Positions 51,671-61,375 are shown, numbered from the stretch's first letter. The stretch is DNA of 64,000 nucleotides from Chryseobacterium indologenes (GCA_001013295.1 LAZY01000014.1:42550-106549); one strand, 5' to 3'. Numbers and translations are program-made. Notes: generated from the letters alone by a model not told the origin.

Positions 51671-52513
51671 ATGTCCACACAAAATCAAATAGATTATAAT
51701 AGAATTGCCAAAGCGATAGAATATATCCAGAGCAATTTCAGGCTTCAGCCAAGTTTGGAGGAAGTGGCAGAAAATATTCACTTGAGTCCGGCCCATTTTC
51801 AGAAGATTTTCACAGATTGGGCAGGAACAAGTCCGAAGAAATTTTTACAGTTCATCAGCCTTGAACATGCTAAAAATTTGTTGAAGGAAGAAAAGGCAAG
51901 TATTTTTGATACCGCTTATGAAACCGGACTTTCCAGTACAAGCAGATTGCATGATCTGTTTGTAAAAATAGAAGGAATGTCTCCGGCGGAATATAAAAAT
52001 GGCGGAAAAAGTCTTGTCATTAATTATAGTTTTTCAGAAAGCCCTTTTGGGAATATCCTGGTAGCTTCCACAGAAAAAGGAATCTGCTATATGGCTTTTG
52101 AAAATGATAAAGAAACAGCATTAGGGGATTTACAGCATAAATTTCCTAATGCTTCTTTTTTTGAAAAGCAGGACGCCCTTCAGAAAAATGCACTGTCCAT
52201 ATTTGATAAAGACTGGACGAAACTTAACACAATCAAACTTCACTTAAAAGGAACCGATTTTCAGCTTAAAGTCTGGGAAAGTCTGTTGACTATTCCAATG
52301 GGAAAATTGTCTACTTATGGTACCCTTGCAGAAAAAATAGGAAATCCTAAGGCATCAAGAGCAGTGGGGACAGCCATAGGAAATAACCCTGTAGCATTTC
52401 TTATTCCCTGTCACCGTGTCATTCAATCTACGGGACATCTTGGCGGTTACCGATGGGGAAGTGACAGAAAGCAGATGATTGTAGGCTGGGAAAGTTCACA
52501 GCTTTACTCTTAA
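51671..52513 (+). CDS. AraC-type regulator fused to O6-alkylguanine-DNA alkyltransferase (Ada/Ogt-like)
   Basis: 280 residues. The N-terminal AraC HTH (residues 8-105: AKAIEYIQSNFRLQPSLEEVAE, HLSPAHFQKIFTDWAGTSPKK) is joined to a methyltransferase domain (residues 115-275) ending in FLIPCHRVIQSTG with the acceptor Cys near residue 247. The Cys-rich N-terminal Ada domain that repairs methylphosphotriesters is absent. It both repairs alkylated DNA and may regulate. alkB lies 276 bases downstream on the same strand. It is therefore half of an adaptive-response module. Confidence 0.92.
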   Translation: MSTQNQIDYNRIAKAIEYIQSNFRLQPSLEEVAENIHLSPAHFQKIFTDWAGTSPKKFLQFISLEHAKNLLKEEKASIFDTAYETGLSSTSRLHDLFVKIEGMSPAEYKNGGKSLVINYSFSESPFGNILVASTEKGICYMAFENDKETALGDLQHKFPNASFFEKQDALQKNALSIFDKDWTKLNTIKLHLKGTDFQLKVWESLLTIPMGKLSTYGTLAEKIGNPKASRAVGTAIGNNPVAFLIPCHRVIQSTGHLGGYRWGSDRKQMIVGWESSQLYS

Positions 52514-52564
52514 AATATTTTTAACCACAAATTGAAGATTCGACGAAGTCAAAAGCCACAAAAG

Positions 52565-52728
52565 TTTTTCGAACACTTAAGTTATTTTTAAGGGACTACT
52601 AACTGCCTGAAAAGTACACTAAAGCTTTTGAAAATCTCCGATTTTTTCCAATATTTCAGTTGAAGAGGGAAATATTCCCCTCCGCTGGAGAGGTGGCAAA
52701 AATTCAGGGAATTTTTGACGGGGTGGTC
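52565..52728 (-). repeat. Dispersed repeat family B, copy 2 (opposite strand)
   Basis: Reading on the minus strand it starts GACCACCCCGTCAAAAATT and ends TAAGTGTTCGAAAAA, with GCAGTTAGTAGTCCCTT near its end. It separates the Ada-like gene from alkB. Confidence 0.8.
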
Positions 52729-52789
52729 AATAAAATACAACTCTCTTCCGAAAACATTATGTAATTTGTACTATCCAAAAACAAAAACA

Positions 52790-53401
52790 ATGCTCAGCTT
52801 GTTCGAAGATCTCTCAGATTATCCCTTAAACATACTTCCGCACGACGGAACCGTTCTGTACTATGGAAAGGTCTTTTCAAAAGAAGAGTCTGATTCTTAT
52901 TACGATTATCTTTTCAATCAGATTCCATGGCAGCATGATGAAGCAATAGTCTTCGGAAAGTTAATTCTAACCAAAAGAAAAGTTGCCTGGTTCGGTGAAA
53001 AAGCTTTTGAATATACCTATTCCAACAGAACAAAATATGCAAAACCCTGGACTCCGGAATTGTTGGCTTTGAAACAAAGATGTGAAGAAGTTTCTGGTGA
53101 AACCTATAACTCTTGTCTGCTCAATCTCTACCATGACGGAAGCGAAGGAATGGCTTATCACAGCGATGGAGAAACCGATCTTAAAAAACACGGTGCGATT
53201 GCTTCCCTGACTTTCGGAGCGGAAAGAAAGTTTTTATTTAAACATAAAACCACCAAAGAAAAAGTAGAAGTATTCCTGGAGAACGGAAGTTTACTGATCA
53301 TGAAAGGTGCGACCCAAGACAACTGGCTTCACAGACTTCCACCTACAACAAAAGTAAAAACTCCCAGAGTGAACCTTACTTTCAGAACCATTGAGGAGTA
53401 A
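52790..53401 (+). CDS. alkB: Alpha-ketoglutarate-dependent DNA repair dioxygenase AlkB
   Basis: 203 residues from the ATG at 52790. Repairs 1-methyladenine and 3-methylcytosine by oxidative demethylation. Fe(II) ligands: YHSDGETDLKKHG (HxD) and NWLHRLPPT (distal His), with the 2-oxoglutarate Arg in TPRVNLTFRTI. LLNLYHDGSEGMAYH is the family core. The upstream longer frame overlaps repeat B and is rejected. Alkylation repair with the Ada-like gene upstream. Confidence 0.94.
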   Translation: MLSLFEDLSDYPLNILPHDGTVLYYGKVFSKEESDSYYDYLFNQIPWQHDEAIVFGKLILTKRKVAWFGEKAFEYTYSNRTKYAKPWTPELLALKQRCEEVSGETYNSCLLNLYHDGSEGMAYHSDGETDLKKHGAIASLTFGAERKFLFKHKTTKEKVEVFLENGSLLIMKGATQDNWLHRLPPTTKVKTPRVNLTFRTIEE

Positions 53402-53435
53402 AAAAATCACAGGTTAGAATGATTAAGCCAGGTTT

Positions 53436-53473
53436 TTATCAATATCAATAATAGTGGGCTTTAGCCAAAACCT
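53436..53473. repeat. Dispersed repeat family C, copy 3 (partial)
   Basis: ATCAATATCAATAATAGT, GGGCTTTAGCCAAAACCTGAG: the end part shared with copies at 47098 and 49648. Confidence 0.6.
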
Positions 53474-53490
53474 GAGGTATCCTTGAGATC

Positions 53491-53520
53491 TAAAAAAAAC
53501 GCTGTTCAGATGAACAGCAT
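53491..53520 (-). terminator. Terminator of the CocE/NonD gene
   Basis: GCTGTTCA, loop GA, TGAACAGC; on the minus strand followed by GTTTTTTTT. Eight bases past the stop. Confidence 0.88.
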
Positions 53521-53527
53521 TTATAAC

Positions 53528-55387
53528 TTATTTTAAGATGTCAGCCTCAATAGAACTGTCACCGTACACTTTAATAAATGCCTTTGTATAATCCTCTTTC
53601 GAAGCAAAATTTGGATTATCCATAAACTTCTGTGGGTTGATAGCAAATAATGGGAACCATGTGCTGCTGATCTGAATCTGGATCTTATGGCCTTTCTTAA
53701 ACGTATGAACCACATCCTGAAGTCTGAAGTTAACTGCTGTTTTCTGATCAGGTACTAAAGCTTCGCCTTTTTCTCTCGTATTTCTGAATCTTGCAGGCAT
53801 GATCTCACTTCTTACCATCTGGTGATAATTTCCGTAGATCACTCCCTCTTTCTTTTCAGCAGGTTTAAAATCTTCAGGATACACATCGATCAGTTTTACG
53901 GCAAAATCTGCGTCAGTAGAAGATGAAGCGATATTCAGTTTAGCCATGATTTCTCCGGCAAATGTAATGTCATCAGTCAGTACATCAGTAGTGAATGTCA
54001 GAACATCAGGTCTTCCTTCTGCAAATCTTTGGTCTTCGGACATGTAATTTCTAGGAGTGAAACCATTGAAATCTTTTAAGTGATCAGAACTCAGCACAGG
54101 ATTGTTCGGGTCGCTATAATATTCTGAATAGCCTTGTCCGGAAGCCTTTTTCAAAGTTTTATCAGATAGATAAAAATTCATTTTCTGAGCATTTTTAGGT
54201 GGGTAAGAAGTAAATTCTTTCCATACCTTAGCTCCTGTATCATACATTAAAGCTTCAGGAAGTCCTGCATCTTCTTTAGTGTTTCCTTTCAGATAATGGT
54301 TGAAGAATTTCGTTTCAACGTTTTTCTGATAATACGTTGCAATGCTGTCTCCGAAATACGTTTCACTGTGGAAATGCTTTCCTTGCTCCTGAGACCATCC
54401 GCCATGAGAGAAAGGTCCCATTACAATGGTATTTTTGGCCTTTGGACTTGTCTTCTCAATAGTTTTATAGATATTTAGAGGTCCGGAAAGATCTTCAGCA
54501 TCAAACCATCCGCCTACGGTCATTACCGCATGATTGATATTTTTCAGATGAGGCAGCAAATTTCTTTTTTGCCAAAATTCATCATAGTTGGTATGATCCA
54601 TAATTTCTGTCATGAAGAAATTATTCTTATAATATTTTTCGTAGCCGTCTTTCAGAGTACCCATTTCTCTGTAGAATTTCAAACCGTCTTCAGATGTTTG
54701 TTTTACGAAAGAATCCATATACCAAGCTTTCTGTTCAGGTTTTGTCTTCTGAACTCCGAAAACAGGCAGCGTTCTGAAATAGCCCAGCATAAATCTTCCG
54801 TTGTGAAGGAAATCATCATTCCAGAAATCAGAGATGGGCGCCTGAGGAGAGGAAGCAACGAGTGCCGGGTGTTGGGCCAGAGTTCCTACAGCAGTATAAA
54901 ATCCCGGATAAGAAGTTCCGAATTGCCCTACTTTACCATTGTTATCTTTCACATTTTTCAAAAGCCACTCAATCGTGTCATATGTATCGGTACTTTCGTC
55001 AATATCTTTTTTTGTTTTACGCTCTACCTGTGGAGTCATGTTGGTAAAGGTCCCTTCACTCATATATCTCCCGCGTACATCCTGGTACACAAAAATATAT
55101 TTGTCTTTCATCAGATAAGAATTCGGGCCTACTTTTGTTTTGTATTCAGCCTCTCCATATGGAGCAATGCTGTAGCAGGTTCTCTGCATCAGGAAAGGAT
55201 ATTTATTGTTTTTCGCAATATCTTTCGGGATATATACAGCAGTGAAAAGCTTTGCACCGTCTCGCATCGGAATGTAAAATTCTTTCTTGGTGAAATTGTC
55301 TTTAACGAAATGATCTTTTTCTTCCGCTTTCTGAGCCTTTCCAAGAATGAAACAAAGAATACATACAACTGAAATAGGGATTTTCAT
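53528..55387 (-). CDS. CocE/NonD family hydrolase (alpha-amino-acid ester hydrolase-like), exported
   Basis: 619 residues. Signal peptide MKIPISVVCILCFILGKAQ. An alpha/beta hydrolase of the X-Pro dipeptidyl-peptidase/CocE type: FYIPMRDGAKLFTAVYIP, VYQDVRGRYMSEG, nucleophile Ser159 in VGQFGTSYPGF, and VGGWFDAEDLSGPLN. The C-terminal jelly-roll domain (RPDVLTFTTDVL, HKIQIQISSTWFPLF) is complete. Esters or amides of amino acids are typical substrates. A single gene in the periplasm or outer-membrane space. Confidence 0.92.
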   Translation of the reverse strand: MKIPISVVCILCFILGKAQKAEEKDHFVKDNFTKKEFYIPMRDGAKLFTAVYIPKDIAKNNKYPFLMQRTCYSIAPYGEAEYKTKVGPNSYLMKDKYIFVYQDVRGRYMSEGTFTNMTPQVERKTKKDIDESTDTYDTIEWLLKNVKDNNGKVGQFGTSYPGFYTAVGTLAQHPALVASSPQAPISDFWNDDFLHNGRFMLGYFRTLPVFGVQKTKPEQKAWYMDSFVKQTSEDGLKFYREMGTLKDGYEKYYKNNFFMTEIMDHTNYDEFWQKRNLLPHLKNINHAVMTVGGWFDAEDLSGPLNIYKTIEKTSPKAKNTIVMGPFSHGGWSQEQGKHFHSETYFGDSIATYYQKNVETKFFNHYLKGNTKEDAGLPEALMYDTGAKVWKEFTSYPPKNAQKMNFYLSDKTLKKASGQGYSEYYSDPNNPVLSSDHLKDFNGFTPRNYMSEDQRFAEGRPDVLTFTTDVLTDDITFAGEIMAKLNIASSSTDADFAVKLIDVYPEDFKPAEKKEGVIYGNYHQMVRSEIMPARFRNTREKGEALVPDQKTAVNFRLQDVVHTFKKGHKIQIQISSTWFPLFAINPQKFMDNPNFASKEDYTKAFIKVYGDSSIEADILK

Positions 55388-55544
55388 AAAAAAAATTTGC
55401 TGCTAATTTAAACATAAAAACAGACTTATAATATTATCGCTGCTTAATCTTCTTTTAAAAGTGGATTTGTTGTGATTTTTTACAGTTGATTGTAAATGTT
55501 GCAAAAGAATTTTTGCAGAAGAGGAAATGATAGTAAGTGAATAG

Positions 55545-55695
55545 GATCACCCCGCCAAATGACATCCTTTGAGAAGAGGAGGCATGTGTATTCTTTAGAC
55601 TAAAATATGATTGAAAATCGGAGATCTTCCGGAAAATTAAGGGGACTCCTCAAACAGTTAGTAGTTTCTTAAAAATAACTTAAGTGTTCAAAAAA
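55545..55695 (+). repeat. Dispersed repeat family B, copy 3
   Basis: Starts GATCACCCCGCCAAATGAC and ends AACTTAAGTGTTCAAAAA, with CAAACAGTTAGTAGTTTCTT near its end. The most diverged of the three copies. In the 360-base gap between the CocE and outer-membrane genes. Confidence 0.75.
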
Positions 55696-55751
55696 AAAAC
55701 TAAAGTAACCCCATAAAAAAGCCGGATCATTTCCGGCCATTTATTAAAATA

Positions 55752-58466
55752 TTATCTCTTTTTCTTACCCCCAAAGGTATTCAGTTTCATGCTCAGTGAA
55801 AACATGATATACCGCTTCAGGATAAGATCTTCCCGATCTTCGTAATACGTATTCGTAATATTTCTTCTCACGCTTTGATTTTGATTCAAAATATCATACA
55901 CCTTTACCTTAGCTGTAAACTGTTTTTTATAAAATGAATATCCCAGGCTGGTATTCCAGAAATAAAAGTCTTTTTTGAATCCCGGAGCGATATTAGAATT
56001 GGTATTGTATTCAAAATCATTTCCAAAAACCAATCTGCTTTGGAACAGGTAATTGGTCAGTTCCAGTTTTAAAGACTGATTCGTTGTATTAATGCTGTTA
56101 ATATCTGAATTCGAATATTTTGAGAAATTATATCCGATTCTGTAAGAAGGTTTTACCGATAGTTTATCTTTAATTTCAAAATTAAGATTTAATGCAGGAT
56201 TCATACTGTACGAACTGCTTTTGATCAATTGTCCGTTGATAGAACTATTATTAAAATTATGACTTACAGAAAACCTCGGACTGATTGAGAACTTTTTATC
56301 ATCCCATTTGAAAGTCTTGTTTAAACTTGCATTGAGACTAAAACTTTTGTTCCCGCTGATGTTATCGTAAGTCACAATTTGCTTTCCTGCATCATCATAT
56401 CGGGTGTAATTGATAATGTCATTATTGTTGTAAACAAAGTTGGCATTAATATGATAGCTGAGTCCGGAAACCATATTGTAGCTGTCCAGAGAAACGGTAC
56501 TGTTATTCGTCCATGTATTTTTAAGATCAGGATTTCCGGTATAAGTGACCAGAGGATCAGATTCGTCTTTAAAAGGAATCAATTTATCTGCTCCCGGGAT
56601 ACTGAAGCTGGAAGAATTGAAAAAAGATAATCGTTTACGATCCGAAAAAGCATATTGAAAATTCATCACATACTTTGGAAGAACAAAATTTTTCTGAAGA
56701 TCATACTGTTGTCCTTTAAAAACAGAATTGACATTCATATCCGAAATATCAAGACTCACGGACGTCCAGGTCATTATTTTTTTCTTGGTCAGAAAGAAGG
56801 AAAGCTCAGGAGAAACCTGATTGATCCGTTGCTCCATACTGTTTGACAAAGCAGTATTGTACTTAGAATACTGGCCGGTGGTGCTGTCAAAATCATTGAC
56901 ATCTCTGAAGTCACGGGATAATTTTGAATTATAGTTGATCTCCAGGCTTACATTAGCAGAATCTGAGATGGGTTCCATATATCCTGCTCTGAAGGAATAA
57001 CTATTGTTTTGGCTTAGATTTTTCTGCAATTGATCCCTGTTGTCAGCAGTGGTGCCGGATTCCCTGTAAAATATATTTTGTGATTGATTGATCGTATTGG
57101 TTTTGGATTCTGAAATATTGGTGTCTATTGCAGCGGAAATCGAACGTCCTTTTTTCTTTAAATTTTTCGAAAAAGAAACTGTCGGATTGAAAGTCGTACT
57201 TTCACTGTTGGCCGTATTGGAAGATTGGCTCTCATTCAGAAGCTGGCCATTTTGGAGGGTTGATGATTTCGACTTACCGGAGCTGTAAGTTTCTGACCTT
57301 GACAAAGACGGTGAAATATAAATATTAGTCTGTGCATCCGGTTTTATTCGGATAGAATTGTCAAAACTATATTGCTTTGACTCATTATCCCCATTATTTT
57401 CAGAATTGGTTTCAAGCGTATTGTTCGGAAGGAGAGTGGTTCTGGATACTTTAGAACGGGTCTCTCTGTTAGATTCGGAATATTTCATACTGAGATTATC
57501 CAGATCTGCATCTTCTGAAATCTTGTCATTGTAATTCACCCCGATACTTGAAGACCTTTGAATACCGCTGCCGCTGCTTTGGGTTCCACCACCTCTGAAG
57601 CTGCCCATATTATCAAAAACATTGTCTGCAGAAACACTTTTCGAATTGATATTATTGGAAGACAGCATAAGGCTGAGCTTGCTGTCTCCTTTGAAATAAC
57701 TTAGCATTCCGCTTCCCTCATACCTTTTATCAGAACCGTAGCCAACAGTTGCTCTGGAAATGAATCCTTTGTTTTTCTTTTCATCAATATTAAAATTGAT
57801 GGTGGTATTCTGAGATTTCGGAGGTCTTTTGCTGAACTCTTCCTCTTTTGTTTTAGTCGTGGTAAACTGGATATTTTTAATGATGTCGGCAGGAAGATTC
57901 TGTAAAGCCATTTTACCGTCTTTATCAAAAAAAGGTTTTCCGTTGACCATAATCTTATCTACCGCTTTACCATTCACGGTAATTTTATCATCATTGCTGA
58001 TTTCTACTCCGGGAACCTGTTTCAGCAGTTCCTGAAGATTGCTGTCCGGACGTACTTTGATAGCCGATGCATTGAATTCTACCGTATCATTTTTTATTTT
58101 TACAGGAGAAGCCGTGATTTTTACCTCATCAATATTGATCACTTTCTTGGGTTCAAGTTCTATATCACCCAGAGATATGGGCTGGTCAATCTTTTCAAAT
58201 CTCTTTGAGTAAGATAATTTATCGGTATCGATCTTCAGAATAGAAGGAACTTCCTGTTCATGTATTTTCAGAGAGAATTTACCTTCCTTATTGGTGGCCG
58301 TATAGTTGACAATAGAAGAATCTTTTGCCTTAAGAAGGTACACGGTAATATTTTCAATGGGGTGCTTTCCGGAATCAGATACTTTTCCGTTGATATAGAG
58401 TTTCTGGGCATGTAGGATCAGAACAGGGCATACCAAAAATATCCACAGCAATAATATTCTCTTCAT
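55752..58466 (-). CDS. TonB-dependent receptor-like outer-membrane barrel protein, tandem copy 1
   Basis: 904 residues. Signal peptide MKRILLLWIFLVCPVLILHAQ. Then a carboxypeptidase-like regulatory domain (KLYINGKVSDSGKHPIENITV), a plug-like domain (PDSNLQELLKQVPGVEISND, TVNGKAVDKIMVNGKPFF) and a long beta-barrel with alternating aromatic strands, ending FSLSMKLNTFGGKKKR. This is the Bacteroidetes outer_mem_barrel type that lacks a true TonB box. The copy at 58613 is nearly the same length and very similar throughout. Function unknown; perhaps a receptor or structural porin. Confidence 0.88.
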   Translation of the reverse strand: MKRILLLWIFLVCPVLILHAQKLYINGKVSDSGKHPIENITVYLLKAKDSSIVNYTATNKEGKFSLKIHEQEVPSILKIDTDKLSYSKRFEKIDQPISLGDIELEPKKVINIDEVKITASPVKIKNDTVEFNASAIKVRPDSNLQELLKQVPGVEISNDDKITVNGKAVDKIMVNGKPFFDKDGKMALQNLPADIIKNIQFTTTKTKEEEFSKRPPKSQNTTINFNIDEKKNKGFISRATVGYGSDKRYEGSGMLSYFKGDSKLSLMLSSNNINSKSVSADNVFDNMGSFRGGGTQSSGSGIQRSSSIGVNYNDKISEDADLDNLSMKYSESNRETRSKVSRTTLLPNNTLETNSENNGDNESKQYSFDNSIRIKPDAQTNIYISPSLSRSETYSSGKSKSSTLQNGQLLNESQSSNTANSESTTFNPTVSFSKNLKKKGRSISAAIDTNISESKTNTINQSQNIFYRESGTTADNRDQLQKNLSQNNSYSFRAGYMEPISDSANVSLEINYNSKLSRDFRDVNDFDSTTGQYSKYNTALSNSMEQRINQVSPELSFFLTKKKIMTWTSVSLDISDMNVNSVFKGQQYDLQKNFVLPKYVMNFQYAFSDRKRLSFFNSSSFSIPGADKLIPFKDESDPLVTYTGNPDLKNTWTNNSTVSLDSYNMVSGLSYHINANFVYNNNDIINYTRYDDAGKQIVTYDNISGNKSFSLNASLNKTFKWDDKKFSISPRFSVSHNFNNSSINGQLIKSSSYSMNPALNLNFEIKDKLSVKPSYRIGYNFSKYSNSDINSINTTNQSLKLELTNYLFQSRLVFGNDFEYNTNSNIAPGFKKDFYFWNTSLGYSFYKKQFTAKVKVYDILNQNQSVRRNITNTYYEDREDLILKRYIMFSLSMKLNTFGGKKKR

Positions 58467-58495
58467 TTAGTTTTTCAAAGCGTAAAAATAAGAAA

Positions 58496-58516
58496 ACATC
58501 CCTATAATCGGGATGT
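58496..58516 (-). terminator. Hairpin upstream of tandem copy 1
   Basis: ACATCCC, loop of seven bases, GGGATGT, followed on the minus strand by TTTTCTTATTTTTACG. The same hairpin and following sequence lie before copy 2 at 61408. Confidence 0.7.
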
Positions 58517-58612
58517 CTCTCAGGAAGTTTCTGAATTTATTTTACAGATATTTAATAAGGCGAAGCATAATATTTCCCTTTATATCAGAATCAAAAAAGG
58601 GGATTACCTGTT

Positions 58613-61375
58613 TTATTTTTTTCCGGCAAACTTATTCAGCTTCATACTGATGGAGAACATGATATACCTTTTCAGGATCAGGTCTTCACGGTCTTCAAAA
58701 TAAGAATCGGTAATCATTCTTCTGACACTTTGGTTTTGATTCAATACATCATAGACCTTTACTTTGGCGGTAAACTGTTTCTTATAAAACGAATATCCCA
58801 GACTGGTATTCCAGAAGTAAAAATCTTTTTTAAAGCCCGGAGCAATATTCGAATTGGTATTGTATTCGAAGTCGTTTCCGAAGACAAGGTTCCCTTTGAA
58901 CAGGTAGTTGGTCAGTTCCAGTTTTAATGACTGATTGGCTGTATTGATCTTGTCTACACTGTAATTGGTGTAATTTGAAAAATTATATCCAAGCCTGTAG
59001 GAAGGTTTGATCGTCATTTTATCTTTGATCTCATAAGTGAAATTCAGACCCGGATTGAGGCTGTACGAGTTGCTTATGAATGACTGTCCATTAATAAAAC
59101 CGTTGTTGTAGGCATAGGTCATATTAAATCTTGGGTTGATGACAAGCTTATTGTTTTTCCATTTAAAAACTTTACTGAAGCCACCACCGGCATTGAAATT
59201 TTTATTTCCGCTTATATTATCATAAGTGACGATTTGTTTTCCGGAATCATCATAGGTAGAAAAATTGATGATGTCATTATTCTTGTACGTAAAGCCTAGA
59301 TTGAAGTAATAGCTAAGATCTTTTACTTTATTGTAATTATTGAAATACAAATAAAGATTGTTGGTCCATGTATTTTTCAGATTAGGATTTCCTGTATAGG
59401 TTACCAAAGGATTAGACTCATCTTTATACGGAGTCAGCTGTTCGGCTGTGGGAATGGTAAAGTTGGAATAATTATAAACACTCAGGGTATTACCTTCAGA
59501 AAGCTGATAATAAAGATTGACATTATATTCCGGTAATACAAAGTTCTTCTGCAGATCATACTGCTGGCCGTTATAAATGGAGTTTACTTTCATTTCTGAA
59601 ATATCAAGATTCATAGATGCCCAGAAATTCACTTTCTTTTTCTGCATCTGGAAGGTTAGCTCCGGGGAGATTTGATTAACCCTCTGATTCATATTGTTGG
59701 ATAAAAGCTGGTTGTATTTTGAATATTGTCCGGTAGCATTGTCAAAATCGTTGACGTTTCTAAGATCTCTGGATGATCTGGTCTGGTATTTTACTTCAAA
59801 ACTTACTGTTGCAGAATCAGAGACAGGTTCTGTATAGCCTGCATTGAAATTGAAAGTATTGTTCTGGTTTCTGTTTTTAGCCAGCTGGTCCCGGTTATCG
59901 GTAGTATTTCCGGTATCCTGATAGAAGGTATTTTTCGACTGGTTCAGATTGTCCCGGTTAGATTCCGAAATAATACTGTTCATACTCGCAGAGATCGAAC
60001 GTCCTTTTTTTCTGAATTTTCTGGAAAAATAAACATACGGGTTGAATGAAGTATTTTCAGTATCACTTTTTGAATAAGAGCTGCTTTCGTTCAATAGCTT
60101 ATTGTCCCTTAATGTTGATGACAGAGCATTGTTGATATTAAAACCAGTGGATCTGGAAAATCTTGGGGAGAAGTAAATACTGGTCAGAGAGTCCAGCTTT
60201 ACCTTTGCAGAAACATCAAAATTATATTGTTTAGACTCATTTTCACCACTGTTTTCAGAATAGGTCTGAAGCGTATAATCCGGTAAAAGGGTCGATCTTG
60301 AAACTTTGGATCTTGTTTCTAAATTCGAATCCGAATGGATGAGGCTTAAAGACTCCAGATCAGCATCTTTTCCCAGTTTGTCATTATAATTTACCCCTAT
60401 CAATGTAGACCTTTGGATCCCTTTGGTATTTCCTGCCTGGTTATAATAAGTAACATTCCCTACGGTAGATACACTTCCTCCCTGCATCATCCAGGCATTC
60501 CTTCCGTTCCCCATGCTGTCGAAAACTTCATCCCGGGAGAACCCCTGAGAATTGATATTGTTGGAAGAGGCAAGGATGCTTACTTTAGTATTTCCTTTAA
60601 AATAGCTGGCCAGTCCGCTTCCTTCATACCGTTTATCAGATCCATAGCCGAGCGTAAGCCTTGTAATCAGCCCTTTATTTTTCTTTTCATCAATATTGAA
60701 GTTGATGGTGGCATTTTGAGATTTTGCTGCTTTGCCGCTGAGTTCGTCTTCCTTTGTTTTTGTTGTGGTAAACTGAATATTTTTAATAATATCTGCAGGC
60801 AGATTCTGAAGGGCAATTTTCCCATCCTTATCAAAAAACGGTTTTCCGTTGATCATGATCTGATCCACTTCTTTCCCGTTGACAGTGATTTTTCCCTCAT
60901 TACTGATCTCCACTCCGGGAATCTGTTTCAGAAGTTCTTCAATTTTACTGTCCGGGCGTACTTTGATGGCTGACGCGTTGAATTCAATGGTGTCTTTTTT
61001 TATTTTTACAGGTGATGCGGTGATCTTTACCTCATCAATGGCATTCACGATGCTTTTTTTCTCAAGTTCAAGCTCTCCCAGTGATAATGACTGATCGATT
61101 TTTTCGAATTTTTTAGAAAAGGAAGCCCGTTTTTCTGCATCAATGGTAAGAATGGAAGGTTCCTTCATCTCATCGAGTTTCAGAGAGAACTTACCTTCTC
61201 TGTTGGTAGCCGTGTAATTGATGATGGAAGAATCTTTTTCTTTTAAAAGATAAACGGTAGCGTTTTCGATGGGTTTCTTTTCAGAATCTGATACTTTCCC
61301 GTCAATGTGCAGCTTTTGTGCATGGAGTGTAAAGGCTGAGAATATCAGAGCCCATAGCAATAGAGTTTTCTTCAT
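58613..61375 (-). CDS. TonB-dependent receptor-like outer-membrane barrel protein, tandem copy 2
   Basis: 920 residues from the ATG at 61375; the longer frame crosses the hairpin. Signal peptide MKKTLLLWALIFSAFTLHAQ. The domain order matches the copy at 55752: KLHIDGKVSDSEKKPIENATV, PDSKIEELLKQIPGVEISNE, TVNGKEVDQIMINGKPFF, then the barrel ending FSISMKLNKFAGKK. A small insertion of about 16 residues with GNTKGIQRS distinguishes this copy. The pair arose by tandem duplication. It follows two BON genes on the same strand. Confidence 0.88.
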   Translation of the reverse strand: MKKTLLLWALIFSAFTLHAQKLHIDGKVSDSEKKPIENATVYLLKEKDSSIINYTATNREGKFSLKLDEMKEPSILTIDAEKRASFSKKFEKIDQSLSLGELELEKKSIVNAIDEVKITASPVKIKKDTIEFNASAIKVRPDSKIEELLKQIPGVEISNEGKITVNGKEVDQIMINGKPFFDKDGKIALQNLPADIIKNIQFTTTKTKEDELSGKAAKSQNATINFNIDEKKNKGLITRLTLGYGSDKRYEGSGLASYFKGNTKVSILASSNNINSQGFSRDEVFDSMGNGRNAWMMQGGSVSTVGNVTYYNQAGNTKGIQRSTLIGVNYNDKLGKDADLESLSLIHSDSNLETRSKVSRSTLLPDYTLQTYSENSGENESKQYNFDVSAKVKLDSLTSIYFSPRFSRSTGFNINNALSSTLRDNKLLNESSSYSKSDTENTSFNPYVYFSRKFRKKGRSISASMNSIISESNRDNLNQSKNTFYQDTGNTTDNRDQLAKNRNQNNTFNFNAGYTEPVSDSATVSFEVKYQTRSSRDLRNVNDFDNATGQYSKYNQLLSNNMNQRVNQISPELTFQMQKKKVNFWASMNLDISEMKVNSIYNGQQYDLQKNFVLPEYNVNLYYQLSEGNTLSVYNYSNFTIPTAEQLTPYKDESNPLVTYTGNPNLKNTWTNNLYLYFNNYNKVKDLSYYFNLGFTYKNNDIINFSTYDDSGKQIVTYDNISGNKNFNAGGGFSKVFKWKNNKLVINPRFNMTYAYNNGFINGQSFISNSYSLNPGLNFTYEIKDKMTIKPSYRLGYNFSNYTNYSVDKINTANQSLKLELTNYLFKGNLVFGNDFEYNTNSNIAPGFKKDFYFWNTSLGYSFYKKQFTAKVKVYDVLNQNQSVRRMITDSYFEDREDLILKRYIMFSISMKLNKFAGKK

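Noticed and set aside
22894..53473. CRISPR array
   Set aside because: The repeats are few, unevenly spaced, tens of kilobases apart and not separated by spacer-sized segments. No Cas genes were seen.
54530..55372. A 280-residue open frame on the plus strand opposite the CocE/NonD gene
   Set aside because: It lies entirely within a well-supported gene on the other strand, has no recognisable motifs, and is a product of codon bias in the real gene.
45555..55695. Repeat family B read as an insertion sequence
   Set aside because: No transposase frame in any copy and no terminal inverted repeats of useful length; classified only as a dispersed repeat.
60413..60973. A 186-residue open frame on the plus strand opposite tandem copy 2 of the barrel gene
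   Set aside because: Antisense to a conserved coding region with no domain or promoter; a shadow frame.
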